A stretch of 64,000 bases of DNA, taken from assembly GCA_963824415.1 (NCBI GenBank), contig CAWGPM010000002.1, forward strand, positions 310,001-374,000, in the 5' to 3' direction. The position numbers were made by a program, and so were the translations under genes. The notes under the pieces are model-generated. The model worked only from the letters and a program-made list of their open reading frames with translations, had not been told where the DNA came from and searched no databases. Source of the DNA: JABDQA01 sp963824415 (GTDB taxonomy: Bacteria > Desulfobacterota > Desulfobulbia > Desulfobulbales > Desulfocapsaceae). Below, piece by piece: positions 15,905 to 23,874 of the stretch; the stretch's first letter is position 1; each line of letters begins with the position of its first letter.

Positions 15905-17164
15905 TCAGCACTTCATATATTTCTTCAGAACCGAGCCCAGCTCACGCTCTAGCCCCGCAGTGTCGAGATTTATCAGCGCTGCGTAAAGTTTAGGAGCCGT
16001 TTCGATAAAAGCTGACAGCAGAACCGGGTCGAAATGAGTCCCAGACTGCTGTTCAAGCATCTGCAGTGCGGTCTCGAGTTCAACAGGCTCATCGCCGGGC
16101 CGGGGTGAGCTCAAAGAATCGAAGGCCTCGACTATCGCAAAGATCCGTGCGCTTAGCGGAAGTTTTTCGTGACTCAGGCCGGCCGGGTAGCCGCTGCCGT
16201 CATAGTGTTCCCGGTGACAGCGAACCACATCCAGGCCGCCGCGCAGCCAGCGATAGCGCTTGATTTGTGAGACCGTCCGTTTGACGTGTTGCTGCAGTGC
16301 AGCCCGCCTTTTTTTATCCGATTTTGGTTGTTCCTGCAGCGCCTGGGGATCTTCCTCCAGCGTACCGATCTGGTAGAGACAGGCTCCCTGGATAAAGCCT
16401 CTGATCTGGGCGCGGGATAATTTCTGCTGTTCGGCCAGTCGGATGCCGTAGATCAGAAGCCGGCTGTGACGGCCGGCCTCGAAGCCGCTGCTTTTGGCCA
16501 GGGCTGCACCCAGCTTGTTGAGCAGAAAATTGTTGGCCTGGTTGAGTTCAGCGCTGTTTTTGATCAGATGATTCTGCAACATGAGCAGCCCGGGATAGCT
16601 GAGCAGGCAGCAGAGCACTATAGACCCAGCGACAAGCAGACAGGAGAGTATGAAACGCCAGATGACCCAGCTGGTATCGTCCAGGGAAAGGCGGTAGATC
16701 CCCTTGAGGTAGCCAATCGGGTCCTCGTTGTGGATGTCCATAAGTGGCAGGACACAGGCCAGATAGATGCGTTTGTCCGAGATGATCCAGTCGCCCGAAG
16801 CGCTGTCCATTAAGGGGAGCGCTTCATTTTTTTCAGAAAAGCGTGCCCGGATGGCCTTGCCGTTGGCCCGGTTTCTAGCATGCAGGAGTTGTTGATCTTT
16901 CGAGAACAGCTCAGCGTCGATAAAATTCGTATAAGCCAGTGATAAAGCTGCACTGTCCTGGTCCTCTGTGGCGGGCTGTGCGGCCAGCAGCGGGATGAAA
17001 ATGCGCGCCTCTTTATCGGCGAAATTGACCAGGATGGTGTCAAGCTGCCTGAACTCCAGATAGAGCGTCGCCCCGAGCGCAAGCATTATGCTGAGCAGAC
17101 AGACAGCGCTGATTCGCTTGATCAGCAGCAGGTGTATTTCTTTTTTCAGGGCCGGAAATATCAT
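15905..17164 (-). CDS. Membrane-bound HD-GYP-like protein with degenerate HD motif
   Basis: A 419-residue protein with two membrane segments (residues ~14-36 and ~168-192) enclosing a ~130-residue periplasmic sensor region, then a cytoplasmic HD-GYP-like domain (~225-400). The GYP half is well kept: CHREHYDGSGYPAGL, then LPLSARIFAIVEAFDSL. The HD half is not: where the family has HDIGK the protein reads YQIGT, so the metal-binding His-Asp pair is absent. A cyclic-di-GMP phosphodiesterase role is therefore doubtful; it may be a c-di-GMP sensor or a signalling scaffold. It is monocistronic and convergent with the MOSC gene. The ATG at 17164 begins MIFPALKKEIHLLL. Confidence 0.82.
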   Translation of the reverse strand: MIFPALKKEIHLLLIKRISAVCLLSIMLALGATLYLEFRQLDTILVNFADKEARIFIPLLAAQPATEDQDSAALSLAYTNFIDAELFSKDQQLLHARNRANGKAIRARFSEKNEALPLMDSASGDWIISDKRIYLACVLPLMDIHNEDPIGYLKGIYRLSLDDTSWVIWRFILSCLLVAGSIVLCCLLSYPGLLMLQNHLIKNSAELNQANNFLLNKLGAALAKSSGFEAGRHSRLLIYGIRLAEQQKLSRAQIRGFIQGACLYQIGTLEEDPQALQEQPKSDKKRRAALQQHVKRTVSQIKRYRWLRGGLDVVRCHREHYDGSGYPAGLSHEKLPLSARIFAIVEAFDSLSSPRPGDEPVELETALQMLEQQSGTHFDPVLLSAFIETAPKLYAALINLDTAGLERELGSVLKKYMKC

Positions 17165-17225
17165 CGAAAATGGTGGTGAGTGCGAAGTGGCATAGTTGCG
17201 GCCACTCTACCATTGTCGAGGTCAA

Positions 17226-17381
17226 ATGACAAACAAAGGCTTTGTTTGTCCCTGTGAAAAGGGTAAAAGGTGTCGAGAAACTCAGACGTTAGTCGCTATC
17301 CGACAAACGCTTGATCTGGTCTCGCAGTGCTCCAAATCTTTGGGCTGCCGCTTCGAGCTGTGCCCGGGTGAGAAGCGTTAG
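17226..17381 (+). CDS. Possible small cysteine-rich protein
   Basis: A 51-codon ORF with GAGG five bp before its ATG. The product has six cysteines spaced C-P-C-x6-C-x18-C-x5-C-x4-C, with a predicted central helix (LVAIRQTLDLVSQC). Such spacing suggests zinc or iron-sulfur binding. The start codon overlaps a perfect palindrome (17228-17250). I do not recognise a family. No paralogue was seen in the window. The evidence is the ribosome-binding site, the orderly cysteines and an otherwise unexplained 529-bp gap; chance remains possible. Confidence 0.4.
   Translation: MTNKGFVCPCEKGKRCRETQTLVAIRQTLDLVSQCSKSLGCRFELCPGEKR
17228..17250. repeat. Perfect 11-bp inverted repeat with a 1-bp centre
   Basis: GACAAACAAAG and CTTTGTTTGTC flank a single G. 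The site begins at the third base of the ATG of the small cysteine-rich ORF. A tight palindrome at a start codon suggests a repressor operator, or an RNA hairpin that would hide the start; no T-run follows, so it is not a typical terminator. The HD-GYP-like gene begins 61 bp away on the other strand, so the site could also control that gene. Confidence 0.6.
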
Positions 17382-17693
17382 ATCTGATGAATTCCCGGGG
17401 AATCATCGGCACCATATTAAGCCTCGAATCTTTCGACCTGCTAGGCTATAAGAAGAGCTGCGCTGTGTTCGGGCGCGTTTGGGATAGTTGGACAGGAGGG
17501 CTTCACGATTCTTCAATAATGAAGCCGGACGGCAATATCTAGGGTTCATATGACCGGTGAAAAGGGGGAAGGGATTGCCGCCCGGCCACTTCGTTTTGTT
17601 GACCTCAATATATAGCTTCCCCTTTGTTGTTTCTTTGCATTTCGCGGCTAATGTTTGGCATTTTGCGTCATTTTTGCTGAGGAGGAATAGGCA

Positions 17694-18710
17694 ATGCTAT
17701 TGACCAAGCTGGCCAGTATTCAGCATATTCTTTGGGAGATACTTGAAGAATACGGTATTGCACCGGAACCAGTGTTTCACCGGGTCGGCCTCGATCCGAC
17801 GCTGATGTTCGAGCCGGGCGCCCGTTATCCGCTCGCTGGGGTCGCAGCTTTATGGGAAGAGATGGGACAGCTCATCGATGATCAATGCTTCGGCTTGAAG
17901 ACGGCCGAATACTACCACCCTTCACATTTTGGTACCATCGGCTATGCGATGCTGGCCAGTTCTTCGTTGAGAAAGGCGCTGGAACGGCTCATCCGCTACC
18001 ACCGGGTTGTCTCGGATGCCCGATTTGGCGAGCTGGTTGAAGACAGTCAAAAACAGAGCTTGAGCATCGTGCTGAACTGGCATGAGGAAACGCCCTGGAC
18101 GGCCCCCCGGGAGGACGCGGCCCTGGTCTATATCCTGAGTTGCTGCCGGCTTAATTTCGGCAGGCAGCTCAGCCCGAAACGGGTCGAGCTGACCCATGAC
18201 CAGCACCAGTGCCTGCTTGTCTACGAAAAATATTTCAACTGCCGGGTTGTGCTGAATCGGCCGGCTCCGCGGCTGTCATTGTCGCTGGCAGAGGCGGACC
18301 GGGTGCTCAGAAGCGGTGATGAATATCTAGCCGGGTTCCACGACAACATTATGGACGATTATATCTCCAGGCTCTCCAGGAATCGCCTGATTCGCTCGGT
18401 TCAGCGGATCGTTGCAGAACAGTTGGTGGACGGCTCGGTCACGGTCGATCTCATTGCCAGGGAACTGGGGATGAGTACCCGTAAGCTGCAGCGTGAGCTG
18501 AAAATGGAGGGGGCAACCTATCAGGATCTGCTCAACCAAACGCGCCGCGAGCTGGCCGAGCGCTATGTCAGGGAGGGACACAGCGATCTGACCGAGGTGG
18601 CCTTTATTCTCGGGTTTGCCGATTTAAGCACATTTTCCCGCTCGTTCAAGCGCTGGACTGGGGTTTCGCCGAGCCGGTATCGGAAACAGTGGGGTACGGC
18701 CGAAAACTGA
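17694..18710 (+). CDS. AraC-family transcriptional regulator (OruR/ArgR-like type)
   Basis: A 338-residue regulator. Residues ~15-205 form an 'arabinose-binding domain of AraC' type sensor module (LGLKTAEYYHPSHFGTIGYAMLASSSLRKALERLIRYHRVVSD region). Residues ~235-335 form the double helix-turn-helix: RLIRSVQRIVAEQLVDGSVTVDLIARELGMSTRKLQREL and DLTEVAFILGFADLSTFSRSFKRWTGVSPSRYR, both near consensus. GAGGAGGAA lies just before the ATG. The gene is monocistronic, with a strong hairpin after the stop. Regulators of this class often control catabolism of amino acids or small acids; no obvious target operon is adjacent. Confidence 0.9.
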   Translation: MLLTKLASIQHILWEILEEYGIAPEPVFHRVGLDPTLMFEPGARYPLAGVAALWEEMGQLIDDQCFGLKTAEYYHPSHFGTIGYAMLASSSLRKALERLIRYHRVVSDARFGELVEDSQKQSLSIVLNWHEETPWTAPREDAALVYILSCCRLNFGRQLSPKRVELTHDQHQCLLVYEKYFNCRVVLNRPAPRLSLSLAEADRVLRSGDEYLAGFHDNIMDDYISRLSRNRLIRSVQRIVAEQLVDGSVTVDLIARELGMSTRKLQRELKMEGATYQDLLNQTRRELAERYVREGHSDLTEVAFILGFADLSTFSRSFKRWTGVSPSRYRKQWGTAEN

Positions 18711-18713
18711 AAA

Positions 18714-18746
18714 GGGAGCATTTCCAGCACAGCTGAAAATGCTCCC
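18714..18746. terminator. Strong convergent stem-loop between AraC gene and rubrerythrin
   Basis: GGGAGCATTT pairs perfectly with AAATGCTCCC, and inside it CAGC/GCTG closes a 3-nt loop. It starts 3 bp after the AraC-family stop and lies about 40 bp beyond the rubrerythrin stop on the opposite strand, so it can serve both genes. There is no long T-run, so termination by structure alone or with Rho is possible. Confidence 0.7.
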
Positions 18747-18786
18747 GGATAGTGAAGCTCACCGGAGGATGAGTACGCCCTGATTT

Positions 18787-19314
18787 TTACAGATCTGAAC
18801 CAAGATTGGCCGGCTCGTAATACTCTTTGGGATGCTGACAGGTCGGGCATTTTTCCGGCGGGGTGGTACCGGTGTGCAGGTAGCCGCACAGGCTGCACTT
18901 CCAGGTAATTGGTTCGTCGCGGGTAAATACGGTGCCGCTTTCGACCCGGGCCAGCAGTTTCTTGTAACGATCGCGGTGGTCGGCCTCGACCTTGCCGATC
19001 TGCTCGAATTTCATGGCCGCTTCCATGTTGCCTTCTTCCTTGGCGATCCTGGCAAAATCCGGGTACATGGTGGTGGTTTCGTAATTTTCACCGTCGACTG
19101 CCTCTTTGAGGTTGGCGACGGTATCTCCGATGCCGTTCAGCAGCTTAAAATGATCGTTGGCATGGCGCATTTCATTGATTGCCGTCTCTTCGAAGAGCTT
19201 GGCGATATAGTGGTAACCTTCCTTGCGAGCAACCTTGGCAAAGAAGGTGTACTTGTTTCTGGCCATCGATTCGCCGGCAAAAGCAGCTTCCAGATTCTCT
19301 TTAGTTTTGCTCAT
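18787..19314 (-). CDS. Rubrerythrin
   Basis: A 175-residue non-haem diiron peroxidase used by anaerobes to remove hydrogen peroxide, in the cytoplasm. The ferritin-like four-helix part supplies EMRH and EADH ligand motifs (in ETAINEMRHA and KVEADHRDRY), with further glutamates in EAAFAGESMARNKY. The C-terminal rubredoxin-like domain has C-S-L-C-G and C-P-T-C pairs, ending HPKEYYEPA. AAGGAG lies ~7 bp before the ATG at 19314. About 70 bp upstream is a Fur/PerR-like palindrome, which suggests peroxide-responsive control. The enzyme is a marker of an anaerobic or microaerophilic lifestyle. Confidence 0.95.
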   Translation of the reverse strand: MSKTKENLEAAFAGESMARNKYTFFAKVARKEGYHYIAKLFEETAINEMRHANDHFKLLNGIGDTVANLKEAVDGENYETTTMYPDFARIAKEEGNMEAAMKFEQIGKVEADHRDRYKKLLARVESGTVFTRDEPITWKCSLCGYLHTGTTPPEKCPTCQHPKEYYEPANLGSDL

Positions 19315-19383
19315 GATCCACTCCTTGTCAATTGATGAAAGATTACGGAGCTCCTGTTGAACCCCCCTGCTAAAAAAGAATGC

Positions 19384-19404
19384 TGATAATAATAATTTTT
19401 ATCA
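19384..19404. promoter_or_regulatory. Fur/PerR-like palindrome upstream of rubrerythrin
   Basis: A 21-bp near-perfect palindrome reads TGATAA-N-AAT-N-ATT-N-TTATCA. Fur-family regulators (Fur, PerR, Zur) bind sites of this type. It lies 70-90 bp before the rubrerythrin ATG in an AT-rich leader, where an operator or -10/-35 overlap would be expected. PerR control of rubrerythrin is established in other anaerobes; here it is inferred from the site alone. Confidence 0.5.
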
Positions 19405-19559
19405 AAAACAACAACAGTAAATTACCGGAAAAAACAAAAAAACCTTGCGTTTGCAAGACTATACCGCGATGTCGTAGTGATCGTGTCGCTTCCAACTTAT
19501 AAAAACAGATCAATTCTACCTGCCTTGTCGCACCTGCCATTGAAGTAGCGGACCCAGCC

Positions 19560-20168
19560 TCAGTTTTTCTGCAGCCTGGTGTCGGGCAGAATATGCAGGA
19601 CCAGCGCGCCGGGTTTCACGATGATATCGTCAATACGCATATCGATGATCAGTTTTTTGCTGCCGATATCTGTTATGATCGGCTGCAGGCGGTCTATGGC
19701 AAGCGGCAGCTCTTTGTCGTGAAAGAGTCCGGTGATCAGGGCGTCGACGTCTTTGTTCTGCTCTTTGGCCCCGTTTTTCAGGCTGGTGAGTTGGGGATGG
19801 ATGAACAAAGTCCGGCTGGCCTGGTCATAGCGCAGTGCCGCGTCAACCCGAAAATGCAGATCGACACTGCCGACCTTGAGCATAATCTGGTGGCCGGCGA
19901 TCTCGGTGTTCAGCTGTACGTCCCGGCCGGCCATGACAACGTTGCCATTGATGGTGCGGTCACCAAAGTGCAACGCATCGATTTTCTCAATGGTGATGGT
20001 CCCGCCAATTGTTTCGGCGGTATCGTCGAGCGTAAGTGGCAGGAGTTTTTCGATGGCCTGCTGGACCACCGCTTCAGGCAGATTGATGGTGATGACCTGC
20101 GGGTCGGCCCAGGCCGGGCTGAAACCGAGGCTGATAATCAGGGTGATGAGGATAAAGATCTTTTTCAT
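19560..20168 (-). CDS. Exported protein of unknown function
   Basis: A 202-residue protein with a clear signal peptide (MKKIFILITLIISLGFSPAWA, cleavage likely after residue 21) and no further membrane segment. The mature part alternates beta strands and ends in a long amphipathic stretch. The repeating phrases (ITINLPEAVVQQAIEKLLP; GTITIEKIDALHFG; KVGSVDLHFRVDAAL; DMRIDDIIVKPGALVLHI) suggest a lipid-binding TULIP/DUF2993- or DUF1439-like beta fold, but I am not certain. It probably resides in the periplasm or at the inner leaflet of the outer membrane. It stands alone, divergent from the helicase gene. Confidence 0.7.
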   Translation of the reverse strand: MKKIFILITLIISLGFSPAWADPQVITINLPEAVVQQAIEKLLPLTLDDTAETIGGTITIEKIDALHFGDRTINGNVVMAGRDVQLNTEIAGHQIMLKVGSVDLHFRVDAALRYDQASRTLFIHPQLTSLKNGAKEQNKDVDALITGLFHDKELPLAIDRLQPIITDIGSKKLIIDMRIDDIIVKPGALVLHILPDTRLQKN

Positions 20169-20275
20169 AAGGGCAAATCACATCAATAGTGGTTAAAGTT
20201 GAGGCCTTGTCTTGATTTCAGGCACCTTTCGGGCGAAATTGCACTGGATGTTTTTCCAATTTCCGATCAAAAAAG

Positions 20276-21712
20276 GTGGTAAGCAAGACTACAATACCTG
20301 CTCGTGTGAAAAAAGATTTATTTCTCTTCACCCTCACCCGAGCAGTGAACCCTGACACTCTGCCCATGGCAACACTGACTGTAGCAAACGATTGTTATCT
20401 GGCCGGTGCCGACCTTGATCTTGAGGAAGTGCTCAAAGAGCGGCTGACCATCGATAACCCTAAATATATTGCCGCCCTGCGTTATGGCCGCTGGATCGGC
20501 AAGAAACTCAAGCCGAAACTGCATTACTACGAAGCGTTCGATGACGGTCTGCGTTTTCCGCGTGGCTTTGCCAATGAGGCGGTCAGGTTGTGCCGTGAAC
20601 ATGGCACCGATCCGAACATTGTCGATGAACGGAGGCGGCTGCCGGAGCACCATTTCGACTTCAAAGCCATACTGCGGCCTTATCAGGATCGGGCCCTGGA
20701 AAAAATCTGTGCGCACTCTTTCGGGGTGCTTGAAGCGGGAACGGGCAGCGGCAAGACGGTGATGGCGCTGGCCGCAGTCTGCCGCCGCAAACAGCCGACC
20801 ATCGTCATTGTTCACACCAAAGAGCTGCTCTACCAATGGCGTGACCGCATCGGTGAGTTCATCGGTGTGGAGGCCGGTCTGGTCGGCGACGGCAAATATT
20901 CGGTTGAACCGCTGACCGTAGCCATTGTGAACAGTGCCCGGAAACGCACCCATGAACTCGCCCCGCACTTCGGCCAGTTGATCGTCGACGAGTGTCACCG
21001 GGTGCCGGCCACTTTGTTCACCGACGTGGTGTCCCAGTTCGACAGCTATTTTCTGCTCGGTCTTTCGGCCACCGCCTTTCGCAGCGACGAGGGTATGACC
21101 AGGCTGATCTATTATTTCATGGGAGAGCGGGTTCACACCGTCGATCCGATGCAGTTGCAGGTCTCCGGCGCGGTGCTCAAACCGAAGATCATCAGGCGAA
21201 CAACCGAATTCAACTACGGTTACCGCGGCGACTATCAGGCATTGATTACCGCGCTGACCAGGCACCAGGGCAGAAATCGCCAGATCGCAGACGATATCAT
21301 CGCCTGGGTGCAGAGCGATCCAGCCTCTACCGCGCTGGTGGTGTCAGATCGGGTCAGTCATTGCCGGGTATTTGTCGAACTCCTGGAAAAACATTCCATT
21401 GCGGTTGCCCTGCTGACCGGCCAGGTGGTCGCTGAAAAACGCAGCGAAATCGTGGCTGACGTGCAGAGCGGCAAGGTGCAGGTGCTGGTGGCGACCCTGC
21501 AGCTGATCAGCGAGGGTTTTGACTGCTCGGGGCTGTCGAGCCTGTTTCTGACCACGCCGATCACCTTTGAGGGGCGTCTGGTCCAGGTGATCGGTCGCAT
21601 CCTGCGGCCGGCCCGGAACAAGGTCCCGGTGGTCTATGATTATGTCGATGATCAGGTCGCCGCGTTGCGCCGTTCCGCCACCGCCAGGCAGAAAGTGCTG
21701 GCCAGGCTGTAG
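20276..21712 (+). CDS. XPB/Rad25-like superfamily 2 DNA helicase
   Basis: A ~478-residue SF2 ATPase resembling bacterial and archaeal XPB. The N-terminal ~110 residues form a damage-recognition-like region, ending in FKAILRPYQDRAL (Q-motif-like). Helicase motifs follow: Walker A EAGTGSGKTV, motif Ia VHTKELLYQW, Walker B VDECHR, motif III GLSATAFRSDEG (which includes an RED-like acidic pair), and motif VI VQVIGRILRP. The start is uncertain: the listed GTG at 20276 gives a plausible N-terminus but only a weak site upstream, and the ATG at 20366 also lacks a good site. It is monocistronic. DNA repair or transcription-related unwinding is the family role. Confidence 0.88.
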   Translation: MVSKTTIPARVKKDLFLFTLTRAVNPDTLPMATLTVANDCYLAGADLDLEEVLKERLTIDNPKYIAALRYGRWIGKKLKPKLHYYEAFDDGLRFPRGFANEAVRLCREHGTDPNIVDERRRLPEHHFDFKAILRPYQDRALEKICAHSFGVLEAGTGSGKTVMALAAVCRRKQPTIVIVHTKELLYQWRDRIGEFIGVEAGLVGDGKYSVEPLTVAIVNSARKRTHELAPHFGQLIVDECHRVPATLFTDVVSQFDSYFLLGLSATAFRSDEGMTRLIYYFMGERVHTVDPMQLQVSGAVLKPKIIRRTTEFNYGYRGDYQALITALTRHQGRNRQIADDIIAWVQSDPASTALVVSDRVSHCRVFVELLEKHSIAVALLTGQVVAEKRSEIVADVQSGKVQVLVATLQLISEGFDCSGLSSLFLTTPITFEGRLVQVIGRILRPARNKVPVVYDYVDDQVAALRRSATARQKVLARL

Positions 21713-21885
21713 CGCCCCGGCACCGGTGAGCCAGCCCGGCCTTTACTTCCGGCGGGACCTGGTGTATGGTGGCGCTCCTTTTCAACAGCTCAACAACAGC
21801 CCGCATGATATCTGCAACCGACGGCAGGATCATGCAGGACTGAATTCAACCGGACGCCTCGACTAATCCCAGGCCAATTGAGACC

Positions 21886-23685
21886 ATGGAACAGGACAGC
21901 ATAAGAAATGTGGCGATCATTGCCCATGTCGATCACGGCAAAACGACCCTGATAGATCAGCTCTTTCGCCAATCCGGGATGTTCAGGGACAACCAGGATG
22001 TGGCCGAGCGCTTGATGGACTCGATGGACCTCGAGCGCGAGCGGGGCATTACGATAACCGCGAAGAACGGTTCGTACCGCTTCCACGATCACCTGATCAA
22101 TATCATCGACACACCGGGACATGCCGATTTCGGCGGCCAGGTGGAACGCGTGCTGCGCATGGCAGACGGGGCGCTGCTGCTGGTCGATGCCCAGGAGGGA
22201 CCGATGCCGCAGACCTATTTCGTCTTGAAAAAGGCATTGCAGAACCGGCTGCCGGTCATCGTTGTAATCAACAAAATCGACAAGCCGGCGGCCCGCTGTG
22301 AATGGGTCGTCGACCAGGTGTTCGATCTGTTCGTCAAACTCGATGCCCCCGATGAGACCCTCGATTTTCCGCTGGTTTACTCTTCGGCCAAAGAAGGCTA
22401 TGCCTTGGCCGACCCGGCTGATCCGGTCGAAGATGGCGGTTCGATGGCCATCATCTCTCAGATGATTATCGACAACATCCCGCCGCCCTCCGGTTCGGTG
22501 GATGAACCGCTGCAGATGCAGGTCGGAACAATCGACTATTCGCCTTATCTGGGGCGGCTCGGCATCGGCAAGGTGGTGAACGGCACCATGGCCATCAACC
22601 AGCCCATTGCGGTGGCCCGCCGGGACGGCTCCATCAAGCCGGTGCGTATTTCCAAGATCTATCGTTTCGAACAGGACCATAAAGTGGCGGTGGAGTCTGC
22701 CGTTACCGGAGAGATCGTGGCCATCGCCGGCATGGAGGATGTTACCGTCGGCGTGACCTTCACCGATCCGGAGCGGCCCCGGCCGCTGCCGTTGATCGAT
22801 ATCGACCCGCCGACCATTTCCATGGATTTCATCCCCAACGATTCGCCTTTTGCCGGCCGTGAGGGGAAATATGTCACCTCACGGCATCTCAAGGAACGGC
22901 TGGACCGGGAAACGCTGGCCGATGTGGCCCTGCAGGTTGAACCGCTGCAGGAGGGCATAGGATTCAAGGTGTCCGGTCGCGGTGAGCTGCATCTGTCCAT
23001 TCTGATCGAGAAAATGCGCCGCGAAGGCTATGAGTTGCAGGTGACCAGGCCGCAGGTCATTTTCCGCAGGGAGCAGGGTGAGATTGTCGAACCCTATGAG
23101 CGCTTGACCGTCGACGTGGATGAAACGGTGCAGGGCCCGGTGATCGAGCGGCTCGGAAAACTCAAGGGCCAGCTCGAGGAGATGTCCCAGAGCCACGGCA
23201 TGACCCGTATGGTTTTTCTGATCCCGACCCGCGGTCTGCTCGGCTACCGGCCCCAGTTCATGACCGACACCAAGGGGATGGGCAGTATGAGCTACGTGTT
23301 CGACGCCTACCGAAGCTATGCGGGCGACATCACCAACCGCATCAACGGTGTGCTGGTGGTCAAGGAGTCCTGCACGTCGGTGGCTTATGCCTTGTTCAAC
23401 CTGCAGGATCGTGGTACGCTTTTCATCGGTCCCGGTATTAGTCTGTATTCGGGACAGATTATTGGTGAGCACTGCCGCACGGGCGATCTGGTGGTCAATC
23501 CGGCCAAGGGCAAGAAACTGACCAACGTGCGGGCCTCAGGTTCCGACGATGCGGTGATCCTGACCCCGCCGACCCCGCTGAGCCTGGAGGATTGCCTGTC
23601 CTTTATCAATGACGACGAGCTGGTCGAAGTCACACCCGAATCGATCAGGTTACGCAAGAAAACCAGTGTGAGAAGCAAAGGGTAG
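21886..23685 (+). CDS. typA: Ribosome-associated GTPase TypA/BipA
   Basis: A 599-residue translational GTPase that binds ribosomes and helps in 50S assembly and stress adaptation. The G domain shows G1 AHVDHGKTTL, the effector region with RERGITI, G3 DTPGHADFGG and G4 NKIDKPAAR. Domains II, III and V follow, and the BipA-specific C-terminal domain is present (GKKLTNVRASGSDD, then EDCLSFINDDELVEVTPESIRLRK). Length is normal. The ATG at 21886 follows the 174-bp gap after the helicase gene. Downstream is the possible selenoprotein ORF. Confidence 0.96.
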   Translation: MEQDSIRNVAIIAHVDHGKTTLIDQLFRQSGMFRDNQDVAERLMDSMDLERERGITITAKNGSYRFHDHLINIIDTPGHADFGGQVERVLRMADGALLLVDAQEGPMPQTYFVLKKALQNRLPVIVVINKIDKPAARCEWVVDQVFDLFVKLDAPDETLDFPLVYSSAKEGYALADPADPVEDGGSMAIISQMIIDNIPPPSGSVDEPLQMQVGTIDYSPYLGRLGIGKVVNGTMAINQPIAVARRDGSIKPVRISKIYRFEQDHKVAVESAVTGEIVAIAGMEDVTVGVTFTDPERPRPLPLIDIDPPTISMDFIPNDSPFAGREGKYVTSRHLKERLDRETLADVALQVEPLQEGIGFKVSGRGELHLSILIEKMRREGYELQVTRPQVIFRREQGEIVEPYERLTVDVDETVQGPVIERLGKLKGQLEEMSQSHGMTRMVFLIPTRGLLGYRPQFMTDTKGMGSMSYVFDAYRSYAGDITNRINGVLVVKESCTSVAYALFNLQDRGTLFIGPGISLYSGQIIGEHCRTGDLVVNPAKGKKLTNVRASGSDDAVILTPPTPLSLEDCLSFINDDELVEVTPESIRLRKKTSVRSKG

Positions 23686-23712
23686 TTATTCTTCAAAACG
23701 CAGAACCGTGAC

Positions 23713-23874
23713 ATGAAAACCATTATCATTCTGGCCGTCTCAATTCTGGCAGGCCTTGGCGTATTCGGCTTTATCGCCAAGCGCTACGGCAGCGACTGCA
23801 TCCCCTGACTGATGCTCTACTCCTCCGTGGGCACGGGGGTTGTGGTCTTCTGGGCGCTTAACGCGCTGCTCTGA
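23713..23874 (+). CDS. Candidate two-helix membrane selenoprotein with in-frame TGA (CIPU motif)
   Basis: The ORF starts MKTIIILAVSILAGLG and continues as a hydrophobic helix and the loop AKRYGSDCIP, then meets TGA at 23806-23808. It reads on in the same frame as LMLYSSVGTGVVVFW, a second hydrophobic helix, to a final TGA at 23872. With the first TGA read as selenocysteine the product is 53 residues with a C-I-P-U redox motif between two membrane segments. From 14 nt after the TGA, CTCCGT (23823-23828) pairs with ACGGGG (23833-23838) around a GGGC loop, consistent with a bacterial SECIS. Without recoding only 31 residues are made. The ribosome-binding site is weak, and I know no family for it. 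A TGG-to-TGA nonsense mutation is the main alternative. Confidence 0.5.
23823..23838 (+). promoter_or_regulatory. SECIS-like hairpin downstream of the in-frame TGA
   Basis: A 6-bp stem (CUCCGU with ACGGGG, one G-U pair) closed by a GGGC tetraloop, starting 14 nt after the TGA codon. Bacterial selenocysteine insertion elements lie within roughly this distance inside the coding region and usually carry G residues at the start of the apical loop. The element is shorter and its loop smaller than in fdhF, so this is suggestive only. Confidence 0.4.

Larger units (their letters stand above)
17165..17693. other. Long intergenic region upstream of the AraC-type gene
   Basis: A 529-bp region between the HD-GYP-like gene and the AraC-family gene. 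It contains the small cysteine-rich ORF at 17226-17381 and a 23-bp palindrome at 17228-17250, described separately. From 17382 to 17680 I see no credible ORF. Several imperfect inverted repeats (for example around 17390-17415, ATTCCCGGGGAAT core) could be operator sites. The AraC gene has GAGGAGGAA shortly before its ATG at 17694. Confidence 0.55.

Noticed and set aside
23713..23805. Reading the selenoprotein candidate as a plain 31-residue peptide
   Set aside because: The same frame continues as a second well-formed hydrophobic helix after the TGA, which a chance stop would not explain, so the recoded reading was preferred, with a nonsense mutation kept as the alternative.
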